Origin: Przewalskia tangutica
Taxonomy: Eukaryota; Streptophyta; Magnoliopsida; Solanales; Solanaceae
Direction of reading: 5' to 3'
Length of the DNA stretch: 64,000 bases
Assembly: GCA_029844215.1 (NCBI GenBank)
Contig: CM056725.1
Coordinates: 38,222,485-38,286,484 of the forward strand
The translations under genes and the position numbers were made by a program. This document shows positions 45,156 to 56,536 of this stretch, piece by piece (position 1 is the first letter of the stretch; the number at the start of each line of letters is the position of its first letter). The notes below the pieces were generated by a model, which did no database searches, was not told the DNA's origin, and saw only the letters and a program-made list of their open reading frames with translations.

Positions 45156-47124
45156 ATACACAACTCAAAGTACTTTCATTTTATGCCCAAGTCCGGGTTT
45201 TAACCCTAAGGTACTACGTATGTTAAATTACTTTTAAATATCCATTTCTTTTACAAAGGTCACCCGATACCCGTAGTATAAAAAATAGAGTGACTAACAT
45301 CGTTAAGTAAACCAAAATGCTTTCCTTTGTAAAATCAAGTAACAACCTTATTTTCCAAACGTTCAACTTTGCCTAATTTCTAATGCTCAAGTTTCTCATT
45401 TTAGAAAAGGTTTCGTAGTTCATAGTTTTAATCCTTTAAACATAATTCTCCTTTAAACGTTTTGAGAAACATATGCCTTATAGGTGAGTAGGTTATTCTT
45501 GTTTATAAACAATCTTATTAAGCAGTCATGATCTAGGAAATGTAATATCATTTTGTCTCATCTTAGCTTCTATGCAGATGGAGGTTTCTACTGGTTTTAA
45601 TAATACTTCATTAGTCTTTACATTTCCCTTTATTAATGTTGCAGTGGTTTGTCGATACTTATTCTGATTTCAAATCAAGAAACATTATTCCTTTTAAAAA
45701 CCAAGTACTCATTACTCACGAATGAGGTTTCACCCAAAATTCATACATTTAAGTCAAGTCTCTTATCTTCTAAAAATCGGTAAACCATTCTCTTTATCTC
45801 TCTTAAGACGTTGTACCTAACTTCCCATAAAGCTAGTATAACTCTTATGTTTTCAAAGCCAAGTATTACTCTTCTTTCAAAAAGGTCTTTTTGAAACACT
45901 TCAAGTTCTTTATTACTACACATCAAATCCGTTATAAGTCAAATCGATTTACTTTGAAACCACAAAGCATTTTCTTACCTACATAAAGTCGTTATAACCA
46001 ACTTCCCATAAAGCCGTTATAACACTTTGGGTTTCAAACCAATCAACTATATTAAACACGTATGCGTCTACCGTACTATATAGTTATACACATATCATGC
46101 TAGAACAGATAGGAAGAGGTTCACATACCTCGCGACGACACCGACTAATAGCAAAGCGCTCAAGTACCTCAAACCGCTCGGCTACACCTTAAGCCAAGTA
46201 GACCACGCCACACGTAGTATTTCAACCTATAGAGGCCACAAGGCGCCGATTAACATCTTAGATCTCAATGTAGAATATCTTACGTAAAATTCGCAGACTC
46301 TCCCGCAACAACAGAATCTCCTCCTCAATCGAGGCCGCTACCAAGCCAACCGGGGTTTGCACGCCTAACCGACGCTGCATAATTCTACTCACAAGAATAC
46401 TACACAAGCCTCATCAGAATACAGTCCTATGTAATTACAGTTCAGTTCACTTCTTAAAATTCAGGCTTAAGTCGCAAGACATTGCCGTAAGTATTATTCA
46501 GGCTTAAGTCAAAAGACATTGCCGCACAACTATGTTCAGTTCTATATATAGTATACTCAACTATATACTCCTACAACATGTAATTTCCAATTACAACAGA
46601 AGGTCAAGAATGTTTACCTCGATAAGCCCAAAATTATCCGAGTTTATATGTCGATCCTGAGCAAGGTTTAGCTCCTACTCCGTGCGCTCCAACCCGCTCC
46701 AACCAACCCTTAGAAGTTCTAACCAACTTCTACTTAACACTTCAACCGACTATGAAGGTTTTTCCTTAGTGTTTCGTTTTTGTGACTGAGGGAAGTATAA
46801 TAGTATTTTATGGGCTATTGTATAAAAAGGGTACTTTGGAAAGTACTACAAGGTATATGGGCTAAAGTATTTGGGCATTATAACAATACTAGGAGAGTAT
46901 TTCTATACCACAAAAATGGGTATTATACGAAAACAACTAGGCTAGGGGGGGTACCCCTCGGCTAGGGCACCACAAAGGCAGGGGGGGGGTTCGGCCGAGG
47001 GCCTTCAAGAGGGGGGGAGAGGGGTGGTGTTTGGACGAGAACAAGGTTGAGGGAGAGGGAGGGATTTTTGAGACTTAGATAGATTGCTCAAGTTTGGATG
47101 AAATAACTCTTCAACTTAGAGGGG

Positions 47125-47132
47125 TATTTATA
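47125..47132 (-). promoter_or_regulatory. N3 3' LTR TATA box
   Basis: TATAAATA on the - strand in CCTATAAATACCCC. Confidence 0.65.
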
Positions 47133-47543
47133 GGTCAAGGAATGGACAACCAATGGCCAAGATCCATCCAAGTGTTAGGCAAGTGTAAGGCCAAGATCAA
47201 GCCAAGTTCACCTTAACCATCTACCACCAAAATATCCTACCTAACCCTTGACCAAGAATCAACACAAAAAACGTGCCATTGATGCCTTGGCCGTCCACTT
47301 CTCACGTCCAATGTGAGGGTGACACATGTCACCCTCCCGTTGGTCCAAAATGTTTCGTCTCTCGGAAAAATCCGCAAAAATTATTAATGACATAGCCGGA
47401 ATTTTCCCTACGAAAGTTGTGGAAACGTTTCGTCGAAAAACGACTCTTTTCGGCACTTGTGCACAAATTCGAACCTATGCCTACTTTAAGGCTCAAATTG
47501 TATCGCACGCCTCACGCATATACTGGAAATACGGGGTATAACA

Positions 47544-47578
47544 TTCTCCCCTCCTTAGAAACATTCGTCCCGAATGTT
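47544..47578 (-). promoter_or_regulatory. N3 polypurine tract and inverted repeat
   Basis: TAAGGAGGGGAGAA on the - strand. Inverted repeat AACATTCG (47560-47567) / CGAATGTT (47571-47578). Confidence 0.85.
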
Positions 47579-47709
47579 CCTTCTCAAGACGGATAACGAT
47601 AAAGTTCTTCTAACAAGTTGCCAACGCCACAACTGGCCACAAAATAACACATGCACGCAAATACTTATATCCAAGTCCACGAGGAAACACCTCTAACATC
47701 ACAAACTCT

Positions 47710-47785
47710 TGTCACTTTGCCGCGAGGTTCTAGTGTCACTCCGGCGACCCAACAAATGGTACCGGACTGCATGCGATCCCTGAGG
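47710..47785 (-). repeat. 76-bp fragment identical to part of the N1 insertion
   Basis: 76 of 76 bases match 16857-16932, and 74 match 63476-63551. Here it sits between ACAAACTCT and TCTAAAATATAC, about 100 bp from the place used in N1 and N5, and lacks the GATACCACTTT head. Confidence 0.8.
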
Positions 47786-48146
47786 TCTAAAATATACATC
47801 CTCCGCACCTTCTCCCTTTACAAGAAATGATCATATCTATGCTCGCAATACATGCTCGCCTCTACCCTTACTCGTCGTACTCTTCTCGAACACTTGAACT
47901 CTTCTAGTATACGTACCACACTTCCGTCAACGTTTCTGTTCCCAACCCTTGGAGTCACTACCTCCAAACTTGGTCATCTTACTAACCTCGATTTCCTCTA
48001 AGGCCATTCTCGGCCTTCACGAACTGATTCTGGTCGAACGTATCCACGAACTCATACGATGGTCATCTAAACTTGGGCCTAGCACCCTCGTGACCCTGCC
48101 ACCTTTCGGGACTACCCAGAGCTGACCCCACCTCGAAACAGGCCGC

Positions 48147-48174
48147 GGGTTGGCCCGCAACATGGCCCCAACCC
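48147..48174 (-). ncRNA. Predicted RNA stem-loop, N3 copy
   Basis: Arms GGGTTGG (48147-48153) and CCAACCC (48168-48174), 14-nt loop. Paired change relative to N1 and E. Confidence 0.5.
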
Positions 48175-48599
48175 GACCCACTGTCGCGCCAACTCTTGCT
48201 CCTCGACGCGGAACAATCTTGCTAAATCACATCATGAAAGATACCACTTTCATTTACCCAACCCAGGGACTTATCACACAATACATTCTAGGCATAAAAT
48301 GCACTCTGACAAGGATCACTCGCAAAATCTTGTACTCAAGACGGCCTTACATCTAAGGTCTCAACTGTAATATTCTAAGGTTCATCATTTTTCACCCTGT
48401 GCTTACCCTTTTTCACCAACCAGGTTCCTAAATAACATTTTAGCACAAAGCTATCCGAACATAACACTTAACACATTAACATAACATCAAAACATACAAG
48501 CCTCTAGAGGGTTAAGGATATACCTGAAGCTACCGCTCCACTCTAATCATAAGCACGCCTGCAGGCGCATAGTCGTAGGCGCGATGAACACGCCATCGA

Positions 48600-49741
48600 T
48601 CCGTAGGTGAGTCATTCTGTTTGCATCCTTCCTACTAGGGCGATTTCGTCATATGGCCTCGACGCCGCAGAAAACAAGCACCAGAAAAGACGACATTCCG
48701 GGATGGCGTGCGCCACATCGCACACCGAGGAAAACTGAACCCGCCGCTAACCCATGTATATCTGTGAACCGAAGCCCGGAGCTCGACCGGCTCCGAATAC
48801 CTGAACGCCCCGACGATCGCGGGGACCACTGCATCGTGGAGGTACATAACTAGATCTGCCGAGGCGTCCACCTCGAAAGTTACCAAAGGACCTCGCTGCT
48901 CGCCCTCTTCGCCGATCTCGGTCATTCCGTCGACCTCTCCGTGCCTCGCATCCTGGTGCATGAGCTTGCGTGCGGGCAATGTCCATGCCCGTGAAGAGCT
49001 ACACCGTACAATCCTTCCGCCAAGTAATCATCCAGCCGGTGGCGTGGCGGTGTACTGGCCCTCCATATCGGCTACCACACGGGAACATACCGAGCTAATG
49101 AGTTGAACTCCACATTGTACTCTCTAACCGTCGCGCCTGCCCCGCCTCAGCGTCAAAAATCTGCCCGAGCCCTCCTCATTTGGGGGCAAGAAATGTGCAA
49201 GAAAAGCCTTGAGAACTCGTCCCATACGGCGGAAGTGCATGCTCTTCCCGACAACTCCCACGAATCAAACCGGTCAATCGCGGTATCACGCGGTGATGCG
49301 AACCCAATACCACCGACTACGCCTCAAACTCGATCACTCATGATCCGTAGTCGCTCGGATAAACTCCCGAGGGTCATCTCGGCTCGATCCATAGAACACC
49401 GGCGCTACAACTCGAAAGTCCCGTAGCCTCAAACCGCTCGCTCGGGGTGAACTACGGGTGCTCACGGGCCGGAATGCTGCGTCCACCTATCCTCATATCT
49501 GGCCACGACTCGCCGAATCGCCATCTCTTGTACCCCATCTCATCTGCTCCGGTGTGGGACCGGAGGCTCGTGTATCAGAGTCTCGCAGCCATCGCTGCGA
49601 CTCTAAACTCTTTGGTCTTTGCGGCGTCGCGAAACTTCGCCGTCGGCATCGTCTCCAGATCGACGCTCGCGCTCGTACTCCTCTCAGATCTCACTAATGC
49701 CTTCGATCGCTTGCCCATCTGGGCTGCCTTACGCGAGGCAT
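48600..49741 (-). pseudogene. N3 gag remnant
   Basis: The likely start ATG is at 49741-49739 (MPR..). Capsid traces lie at about 49400-49040, and MDIARTQAHAPGCEARRGRR begins at 48986. The parallel frame 48979-48635 reads EQRGPLVTFEVDASADL and then a knuckle remnant GACFLRRRGHMTKS (48680-48638) with only the first Cys and the His in place. Several frameshifts are present. Some are at CAG/CTG positions and could be sequence errors. Confidence 0.65.
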
Positions 49742-49929
49742 AATCGTAAAGGAAAGGAATACGTCGGAGGGTCCAACTTATCACACACTACAGGGCACGA
49801 TCTCGTAATGAGAAGAATGGAAACCAATCTTAAATGTCCTATAGCCTCACGATTATAGATGTGGTGCACAACACACCGATAATCAAGACTCTACTAGACA
49901 CATCTGTAGACACTTTCCGAGGACTAAGC

Positions 49930-49942
49930 GCTCACGATACCA
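49930..49942 (-). promoter_or_regulatory. N3 primer-binding site, altered
   Basis: Reads TGGTATCGTGAGC on the - strand where TGGTATCAGAGC is expected. The change falls on the CAG. Four bases separate it from the LTR at 49947. Confidence 0.75.
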
Positions 49943-50436
49943 CTTTTGTCACGACCAACCTGCCCGTGGATCGTGCCTTACCCGGCACCCTAGTGATACA
50001 ACATCGAGAAAATCAGCGGAAATAAAAACATGAACATGAATTAAGAGACAAGATAAATAAGCAAAGCAACCAAAACGATTGCCTTCATCATATATACATA
50101 AATACCCAACAGCTTATCCTTTTACAAACCACGCCACAACAAAGTTACAGCACTCTAAGATTTTTACAACGGCTATGACGGACATGGCCCCGCCATACCC
50201 TCAATGTATAAGAATCTCTGCACTGTGGTAACATACCAAAAGATAAGCCTCCAAGAAATGGGGCTTCCGACACGAATCGTGATCCTATGAGCGAGGATCC
50301 ACAACCGATGTACTTCCACTGCGGCGTGAACGCAGCCTCCCGAAGGAGGTCGATAACAGTACCAAGTATGTGAAAGCAGAAAAGATCAAATGAAATCATA
50401 TTAGTCTATATAAAGCAGGAGACATGTATGATAACC

Positions 50437-50675
50437 AGATGAAATACGTGTCCCTGTCCATCTCGTGGGACTCGGTGTAGAATCAAATGAAATACGTGTC
50501 CTCGCCATCTCGTGGGACTCGGTGTATAATCGGATGGAATACGTGTCCACGCCATCTCGTGGGACTCGGTGTATAATCGGATGGAATACGTGTCCTCGCC
50601 ATCTCGTGGGACTCGGTGTATAATAAAATGAAATACGTGTCCCTGCCCATCTCGTGGGACTCGGTGTAGAATCGT
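50437..50675 (+). repeat. 48-bp minisatellite in N3 5' LTR
   Basis: Five units, the same number as in the partner LTR, but several read CCTCGCC or CCACGCC where the partner has CCCTGCCC, again at CTG. Confidence 0.88.
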
Positions 50676-52829
50676 TTATAACAAATCAACCGGCCCTCCA
50701 TCGAGAGACGCGGGGTACAGAAATACAACAAAGGCTATCACAACAAGCATAGGCAAGTTTCAGAACAACAAGTATAGGCAAGCTTCACGACAACAAGAAT
50801 AGGCAAGCTTCACGACAACAAGCATAGGCAAGCTTCACGACAACAAGCATAGGAAAGTTATACACAACTCAAAGTACTTTCATTTTATGCCCAAGTCCGG
50901 GTTTTAACCCTAAGGTACTACGTATGTTAAATTACTTTTAAAGATGCATTTCTTTTACAAAGGTCACCCGATACCCATAGTATAAAAAATAGAGTGACTA
51001 ACATCGTTAAGTAAACCAAAATGCTTTCCTTTGTAAAATCAAGTAACAACCTTATTTTCCAAACGTTCAAGTTTGCCTAATTTCAAATGCTCAAGTTTCT
51101 CATTTTAGAAAAGGTTTCGTAGTTCATAGTTTTAATCCTTTAAACATAATTCTCCTTTAAACGTTTTGAGAAACATATGCCTTATAGGTGAGTAGGTTAT
51201 TCTTGTTTATAAACAATCTTATTAAGCAGTCATGATCTAGGAAATGTAATATCATTTTGTCTCATCTTAGCTTCTATGCAGATGGAGGTTTCTACTGGTT
51301 TTAATAATACTTCATTAGTCATTACATTTCCCTTTATTAACGCTGCAGTGGTTTGTCGATACTTATTCTGATTTCCGAAATCAGTAAAACATTATTCCTT
51401 TTAAAAACCAAGTACTCATTACTCACGAATGAGGTTTCACCCAAAATTCATACATTTAAGTCAAGTCTCTTATCTTCTAAAAATCGGTAAACCATTCTCT
51501 TTATCTCTCTTAAGACGTTGTACCTAACTTCCCATAAAGCTAGTATAACTCTTATGTTTTCAAAGCCAAGTATTACTCTTCTTTCAAAAAGGTCTTTTTG
51601 AAACACTTCAAGTTCTTTATTACTACACATCAAATCCGTTATAAGTCAAATCAGTTACCCTTTGAAACCACAAAGCATTTTCTTACCTACATAAAGCTGT
51701 TATAACCAACTTCCCATAAAGCCGTTATAACACTTTAGGTTTCAAACCAATCAACTATATTAAACACATGTATGTCTACCGTACTATATAGTTATACACA
51801 TATCATGCTAGAACAGATAGGAAGAGGTTCACATACCTCGCGACGATTACCGACTAATAGCAAAGCGCTCCAAGTACCTCAAACCGTCGGCTACACCTTA
51901 AGCCAAGTAGACCACGCCACACGTAGTATTTCAACCTATAGAGGCCACAAGGCGCCTATTAACAGCTGAGATCTTATTGTAGAATATCTTACGTAAAATT
52001 CGCAAAGACTCTCCCGCAACAACAGAAATCTCCTCCTCAATCGAGGCCGCTACCAAGCCAACCGGGGTTTGCACGCCTAACCGGACGCGTACAATTCTAC
52101 TCACAAGAATACTACAAGCTTCATCAGTAATACCCTATGTAATTACGATTCGCCACTTCTTAAAATTCAGGCTTAAGTCGCAAGACATTGCCGTAAGTAT
52201 TATTCAGGCTTAAGTCAAAAGACATTGCCGCACAACTATGTTCAGTTCTATATATAGTATACTCAACTATATACTCCTACAACATGTAATTTCCAATTAC
52301 AACAGAAGGTCAAGAATGTTTACCTCGATAAGCCCAAAATTATCCGAGTTTATATGTCGATCCTGAGCAAGGTTTAGCTCCTACTCCGTGCGCTCCAACC
52401 CGCTCCAACCAACCCTTAGAAGTTCTAACCAACTTCTACTTAACACTTCAACCGACTATGAAGGTTTTTCCTTAGGGTTTCGTTTTTGTGACTGAGGGAA
52501 GTATAATAGTATTTTCTGGGCTTTTGTATAAAAAGGGTACTTTGGAAAGTACTACAAGGTATATGGGCTAAAGTATTTGGGCATTATAACAATACTAGGA
52601 GAGTATTTCTATACCACAAAAATGGGTATTATACGAAAACAACTAGGCTAGGGGGGGTACCCCTCGGCTAGGGCACCACAAAGGCAAGGGGGGGTTCGGC
52701 CGAGGGCCTTCAAGAGGGGGGGAGAGGGGTGGTGTTTGGACGAGAACAAGGTTGAGGGAGAGGGAGGGATTTTTGAGACTTAGATAGATTGCTCAAGTTT
52801 GGATGAAATAACTCTTCAACTTAGAGGGG

Positions 52830-52837
52830 TATTTATA
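52830..52837 (-). promoter_or_regulatory. N3 5' LTR TATA box
   Basis: TATAAATA on the - strand, same context as the partner. Confidence 0.65.
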
Positions 52838-53238
52838 GGTCAAGGAATGGCCAACCAATGGCCAAGATCCATCCAAGTGTTAGGCAAGTGTAAGGCCAAG
52901 ATCAAGCCAAGTGCACCTTATCCATCTACCACCAAAATATCCTACCTAACCCTTGACCAAGAATCAACACAAAAACGCCATTGATGCCTTGGCGTCCACT
53001 TCACGCCCAATGTGAGGGTGACACATGTCACCCTCCGTTTGGTCCATGTTTTTTCGTCTCTCGTAAAAATCCGCAAAATTTTTAATTGACTTAGCCGTAA
53101 TTTTCCTACGAAAGTCAGGAAACGTTTCGTCGAAAACGACTCTTTCGCACTTGTGCACAAATTCGAACCTATGCCTACTTTAAGGCTCAAATTGTATACG
53201 CACGCCTCACGCATATACTCCGAAATACGGGTATAACA

Positions 53239-53416
53239 AGATCGTGGTCTCGCAGCCACCGCTGCGCTCTAAACTCACTGGGTGGCGGCGTCGCAAAACT
53301 CGCCGTCAAGCACTATCTCGTAATGACCGGTCCCGCGCTCGCACTCTCAGTATCCTACTAGAAGCTCCCTCGGCTGCCTTGCCCATCTGGGCCCGGATTG
53401 CCTTGCGCGGAGGCAT
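53239..53416 (-). pseudogene. Element E gag, N-terminal piece
   Basis: From the likely ATG at 53416-53414 the - strand gives a basic, poorly conserved gag N-terminus that ends at the N3 insertion and continues at 44237. Between this ATG and the primer site are about 190 bp of non-coding leader shared with A, N1, N2, N3 and C. Confidence 0.6.
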
Positions 53417-53604
53417 AACTGGTAAAAACGAAATACGTCAGAGGGGTCCAACTTAACACAGCTCTAAGGCACGATCTCAGAATGAGAAGAATGTAAACCA
53501 ATCCTAAATGTCCTGCAGCCTCCTGATTATAGATGTGGTGCACAACACATCGATAATCAAGACTCTACTAGACACGGTCTGTAGACACTTTCCGAGGATT
53601 AACT

Positions 53605-53616
53605 GCTCTGATACCA
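53605..53616 (-). promoter_or_regulatory. Element E primer-binding site
   Basis: TGGTATCAGAGC on the - strand, four bases from the 5' LTR at 53621. Confidence 0.92.
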
Positions 53617-54288
53617 CTTTTGTCACGACCGATCCGCCCGTGATCGTGCCTTACCCCGGGCACCCTAGTGATACAACATCAGAGTAACCAGCGGAATATA
53701 AAACAAGACATGAAATAATATGAAGTGAGAAACAGTTTATCTGAGAAAAGTTGCCTTTCGGGATATATATATATGAATAAACTTGAACAGTTACATCCTT
53801 TACAACCCCGCCACAACAAGATTACCTGCACTCAAGAATGTAATAACAACTATGACGGATAGGGCTCCGCCATACCTCGAATGTACAAGAACCTACAACT
53901 CGTGGAAACATACCAAAAGATAAGCCTCCGAGAAACGGAGCTTCCTAATACGTTGAATCGTGATCCTATGGTGAGGATCAACAACCGATGTACTTACTGC
54001 GGCATGAACGCAGCCCCGAAGGAGGTCGATAACAGTACCAAGTATGTGAAATCGAAATATCAGAACGAAATCATAACAGTCTAAAATAAAACAGGAGACA
54101 TGTATGATAGCAAAACTACAGTTCACAACATAAAAGCAGTCATGTCAAGTCAGGGACTCACGCCCTCAAAGTCATCCCTCATGCCCATGGAACTCCTTCC
54201 TCCCTGCCGGCAGTCTAGGTATAAATCGTGTGATACGTATAACATGTCTCGGCCCATCTCATGGACTCGGTGTCAGATCGTATGGAAT

Positions 54289-54490
54289 ACATTCCCGGTC
54301 CATCTCATGGACTCGGTATAGAATCGTGTGAAATACATTCCCGCTCCATCCCATGGATACGGTGTCGTGTGAAATACATTCCCGGTACATCCCATGGACA
54401 CGGTGTCGTGTGAAATACATTCCCGGTCCATCCCATGGACACGGTGTCGTGTGGAATACATTCCCGGTCCATCCCATGGACGCGGTATAG
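54289..54490 (+). repeat. 41-bp minisatellite in E 5' LTR
   Basis: Unit starts at 54289, 54335, 54376, 54417 and 54458, about half the copies of the 3' LTR. Confidence 0.9.
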
Positions 54491-56104
54491 AATCGACCAT
54501 AACATTTAAACGCTCTTTTAAGACAGATTAAGATGATACCCTGCTTTCCTTTTAAATCAACTAAGGCAATATTATGCCTTCCTTTTTAAACCAAAAGACT
54601 TTCCCTTTTTAAAGTCAAGTAACAACATTCTTTTCCAAACGTTCAAGTTGCATAATCTCAAATATTCAAGTCTCTTATTTTCGAAAGATTTCATAGTTCA
54701 TAGTCTTAATCAAATAACGTAATCTCTTTCTAAACCAATTTAGTAACATATGTCTTATGTGAGCAGTTTATTCTTGTTTATAATGATCTTATTAAAGCAG
54801 CCATGATCTAGAAAATGTAATACAATTTTGTCTTATCTTAGCTTCTATGCAGATGGAGGTTTCTACTGGTTTTAATATAATTAATTACTTGTCAATACAT
54901 TTTCCTTTATTAACGCTGCAGTGGTTCGTTCGATACTTATTCTCATTTCCGAAATCAGTAAAAAACATTATTCTTTAGAAAACAAGTACTCATTACTCAC
55001 GAATGAGGTTTCACACTTTTTAACAAAATTCATATCAAGTCAATTAAGTCAAGTCTCTTATCTTTTAAGATCAAGTCTCTTAACTTCTAAAATCAATAAA
55101 CCATTCTTTTACCTACATAAAGTCGTTATAACTAACTTCCCATAAAGTTATTATAACACTTTAGGTTTTAAACCAACCGAAACTCATTTAGCACATGTAC
55201 GTCTACCGTACTACATAGTTTACAAAACATAATGCTAGAAAGGATAGGAAGAGGTTCACATATCTCGCGACGGTTATCGACAATTAGCAAAACGCTCCAA
55301 GTATTATAACCTTGCTAGCCTTTTCCATCCTTCAAGTAGAATACGCTACTCGTAGTACTTCAACCTATAATGGCCACAAAACGTCTATCAACTCAAAGAT
55401 CTCTTCGTAGAATATTCTACAGAAAATTCGGCAGCACCTCCTCCCCCGTAACCATATAAATCTCCTCATCTACTCAGGCCCGCTATCAGGCCAACAACTC
55501 CCAGGGGATTACACATCTAACCGGACGTGCACAAGTTGTCTCACAATGCTACAAGTCTCATCAGAATACAAATTCTATGTAATGACAGTTCAATTCTCTT
55601 TTTTAATATCCTTCTAGTATCTTCTACTCAAATCTAAACTACTATTATATGTAATTTCCAATTATAATAGAAGGGCAAGATTATCTACCTCAATAAGCCC
55701 AAAATTATCCAAGTTAAAATGTCGATCCTGAACAACGTTTAGCTCCTATTCTGAACGCTCCAATTCGCTCCAAGAAACCCTTAGAAGTTCTACACAACTT
55801 CTACTAATTACTTTAACCAACTATGAAGATTTTCCTTAGGGTTTCGTTTAGTGACTAAAGGAAGTATAGTAGTATTTTCCGGGCTTTTAGTATAGAGGTA
55901 ACTTTGGAATACTACAAGGGATTTGGGCCAAGGTATTTTGAAAAACAACAATACTTGGAGAATATTTTTCAACCAAGGGGGTGTTTCGGCTAGAACAACT
56001 AGGAAGGGGAGATGGTGTTGGACGAGAGCTACACTAAGGGGGAGAGGGATTTTGCCTTGGAATTTATCAAGTGAGGATGAAGAATAAGTCTTGCACTTGA
56101 GGGG

Positions 56105-56112
56105 TATTTATA
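56105..56112 (-). promoter_or_regulatory. E 5' LTR TATA box
   Basis: TATAAATA on the - strand, context CCCTATAAATACCCC. The U3 palindrome GAGGGTGACA..TGTCGCCCTC lies upstream at 56302-56323. Confidence 0.65.
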
Positions 56113-56531
56113 GGGAAACCAATGGCCAAGATCAAAGCAAGTGGATAGATGAGATTTGGACAAGTGTTGTGTGGGTCCCACCTCAACCATCTACTACACA
56201 AATATCACAAAATATCCTACCTAACCTTGACCAAATGCTTAAGGCCTTTAAACGGCAAAAAACGTGCCATCCAAATCGTCCACTTTACCGCCCACTTGAG
56301 GGTGACACTTGTCGCCCTCTCGTTGGTCCAAAATATTTCATCTCTCGGAAAAATCCGCAAAAATTAAATTATTGAACACGCAAAATTCCCTTACAAGGTT
56401 CGGAAAATTTTTCGTCGGAAAAACAATCTTCTTCGCTAGTTGTGCACAATTTCGGCCCTAATGCCTACTTAAGGCTTAAACTTTTGTACGTACATCCTCA
56501 CGTACATACTCTGAAAATACGGGGTATAACA

Positions 56532-56536
56532 ACTCT
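56532..56536. repeat. Target-site duplication of E, right
   Basis: ACTCT, second copy, leading straight into the 5' LTR of C. Confidence 0.88.

Larger units (their letters stand above)
44238..47543 (-). repeat. N3 3' LTR
   Basis: TGTCACGACCGAACCC to ACGGGGTATAACA. Carries five 48-bp units (44730-44969), the 25-bp array (45038-45155), the conserved block (45475-45690) with the perfect palindrome TTGTTTATAAACAA (45499-45512), U3 palindrome (47312-47333) and TATA box. Confidence 0.9.
47579..48599 (-). other. N3 non-coding internal module
   Basis: About 1 kb without a recognisable protein, colinear with N1, N5 and E modules but shorter than in N1. It holds the 76-bp fragment (47710-47785) and the stem-loop (48147-48174). 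Confidence 0.6.
44238..53238 (-). mobile_element. N3: complete non-autonomous element
   Basis: 9001 bp: LTRs 44238-47543 (3306 bp) and 49947-53238 (3292 bp), internal region 2403 bp with gag remnant, stem-loop module, polypurine tract and primer site, and no pol. The left flank is GTACT (44233-44237). The right flank reads AGATCG where AGTACTG is expected, which fits the TACTG-to-ATCG change found elsewhere in the window. E gag sequence resumes as GTGGTCTCGCAGCC. Confidence 0.88.
49947..53238 (-). repeat. N3 5' LTR
   Basis: 3292 bp, TGTCACGACCAACC to ACGGGTATAACA. Colinear with 44238-47543 and nearly identical over most of its length (for example 50850-51650 against 45150-45950). Confidence 0.9.
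29878..56531 (-). mobile_element. Element E, complete but split by N2 and N3
   Basis: E has LTRs at 29878-32929 and 53621-56531 and an internal region in three pieces: 32930-34403, 43512-44237 and 53239-53620, about 2.6 kb in all. Both LTRs carry the 41-bp CCCATGGACACGG repeat unique to this subfamily, and ACTCT duplications flank the whole. Joined in order, the pieces give primer site, gag start, capsid, zinc-knuckle region, non-coding module and polypurine tract. There is no pol. N2 and N3 both hit gag. Confidence 0.88.
53621..56531 (-). repeat. Element E, 5' LTR
   Basis: 2911 bp, partner of 29878-32929. The length difference comes mainly from fewer 41-bp units. By eye 54500-56300 and 30900-32700 are close to identical. 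Confidence 0.9.
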
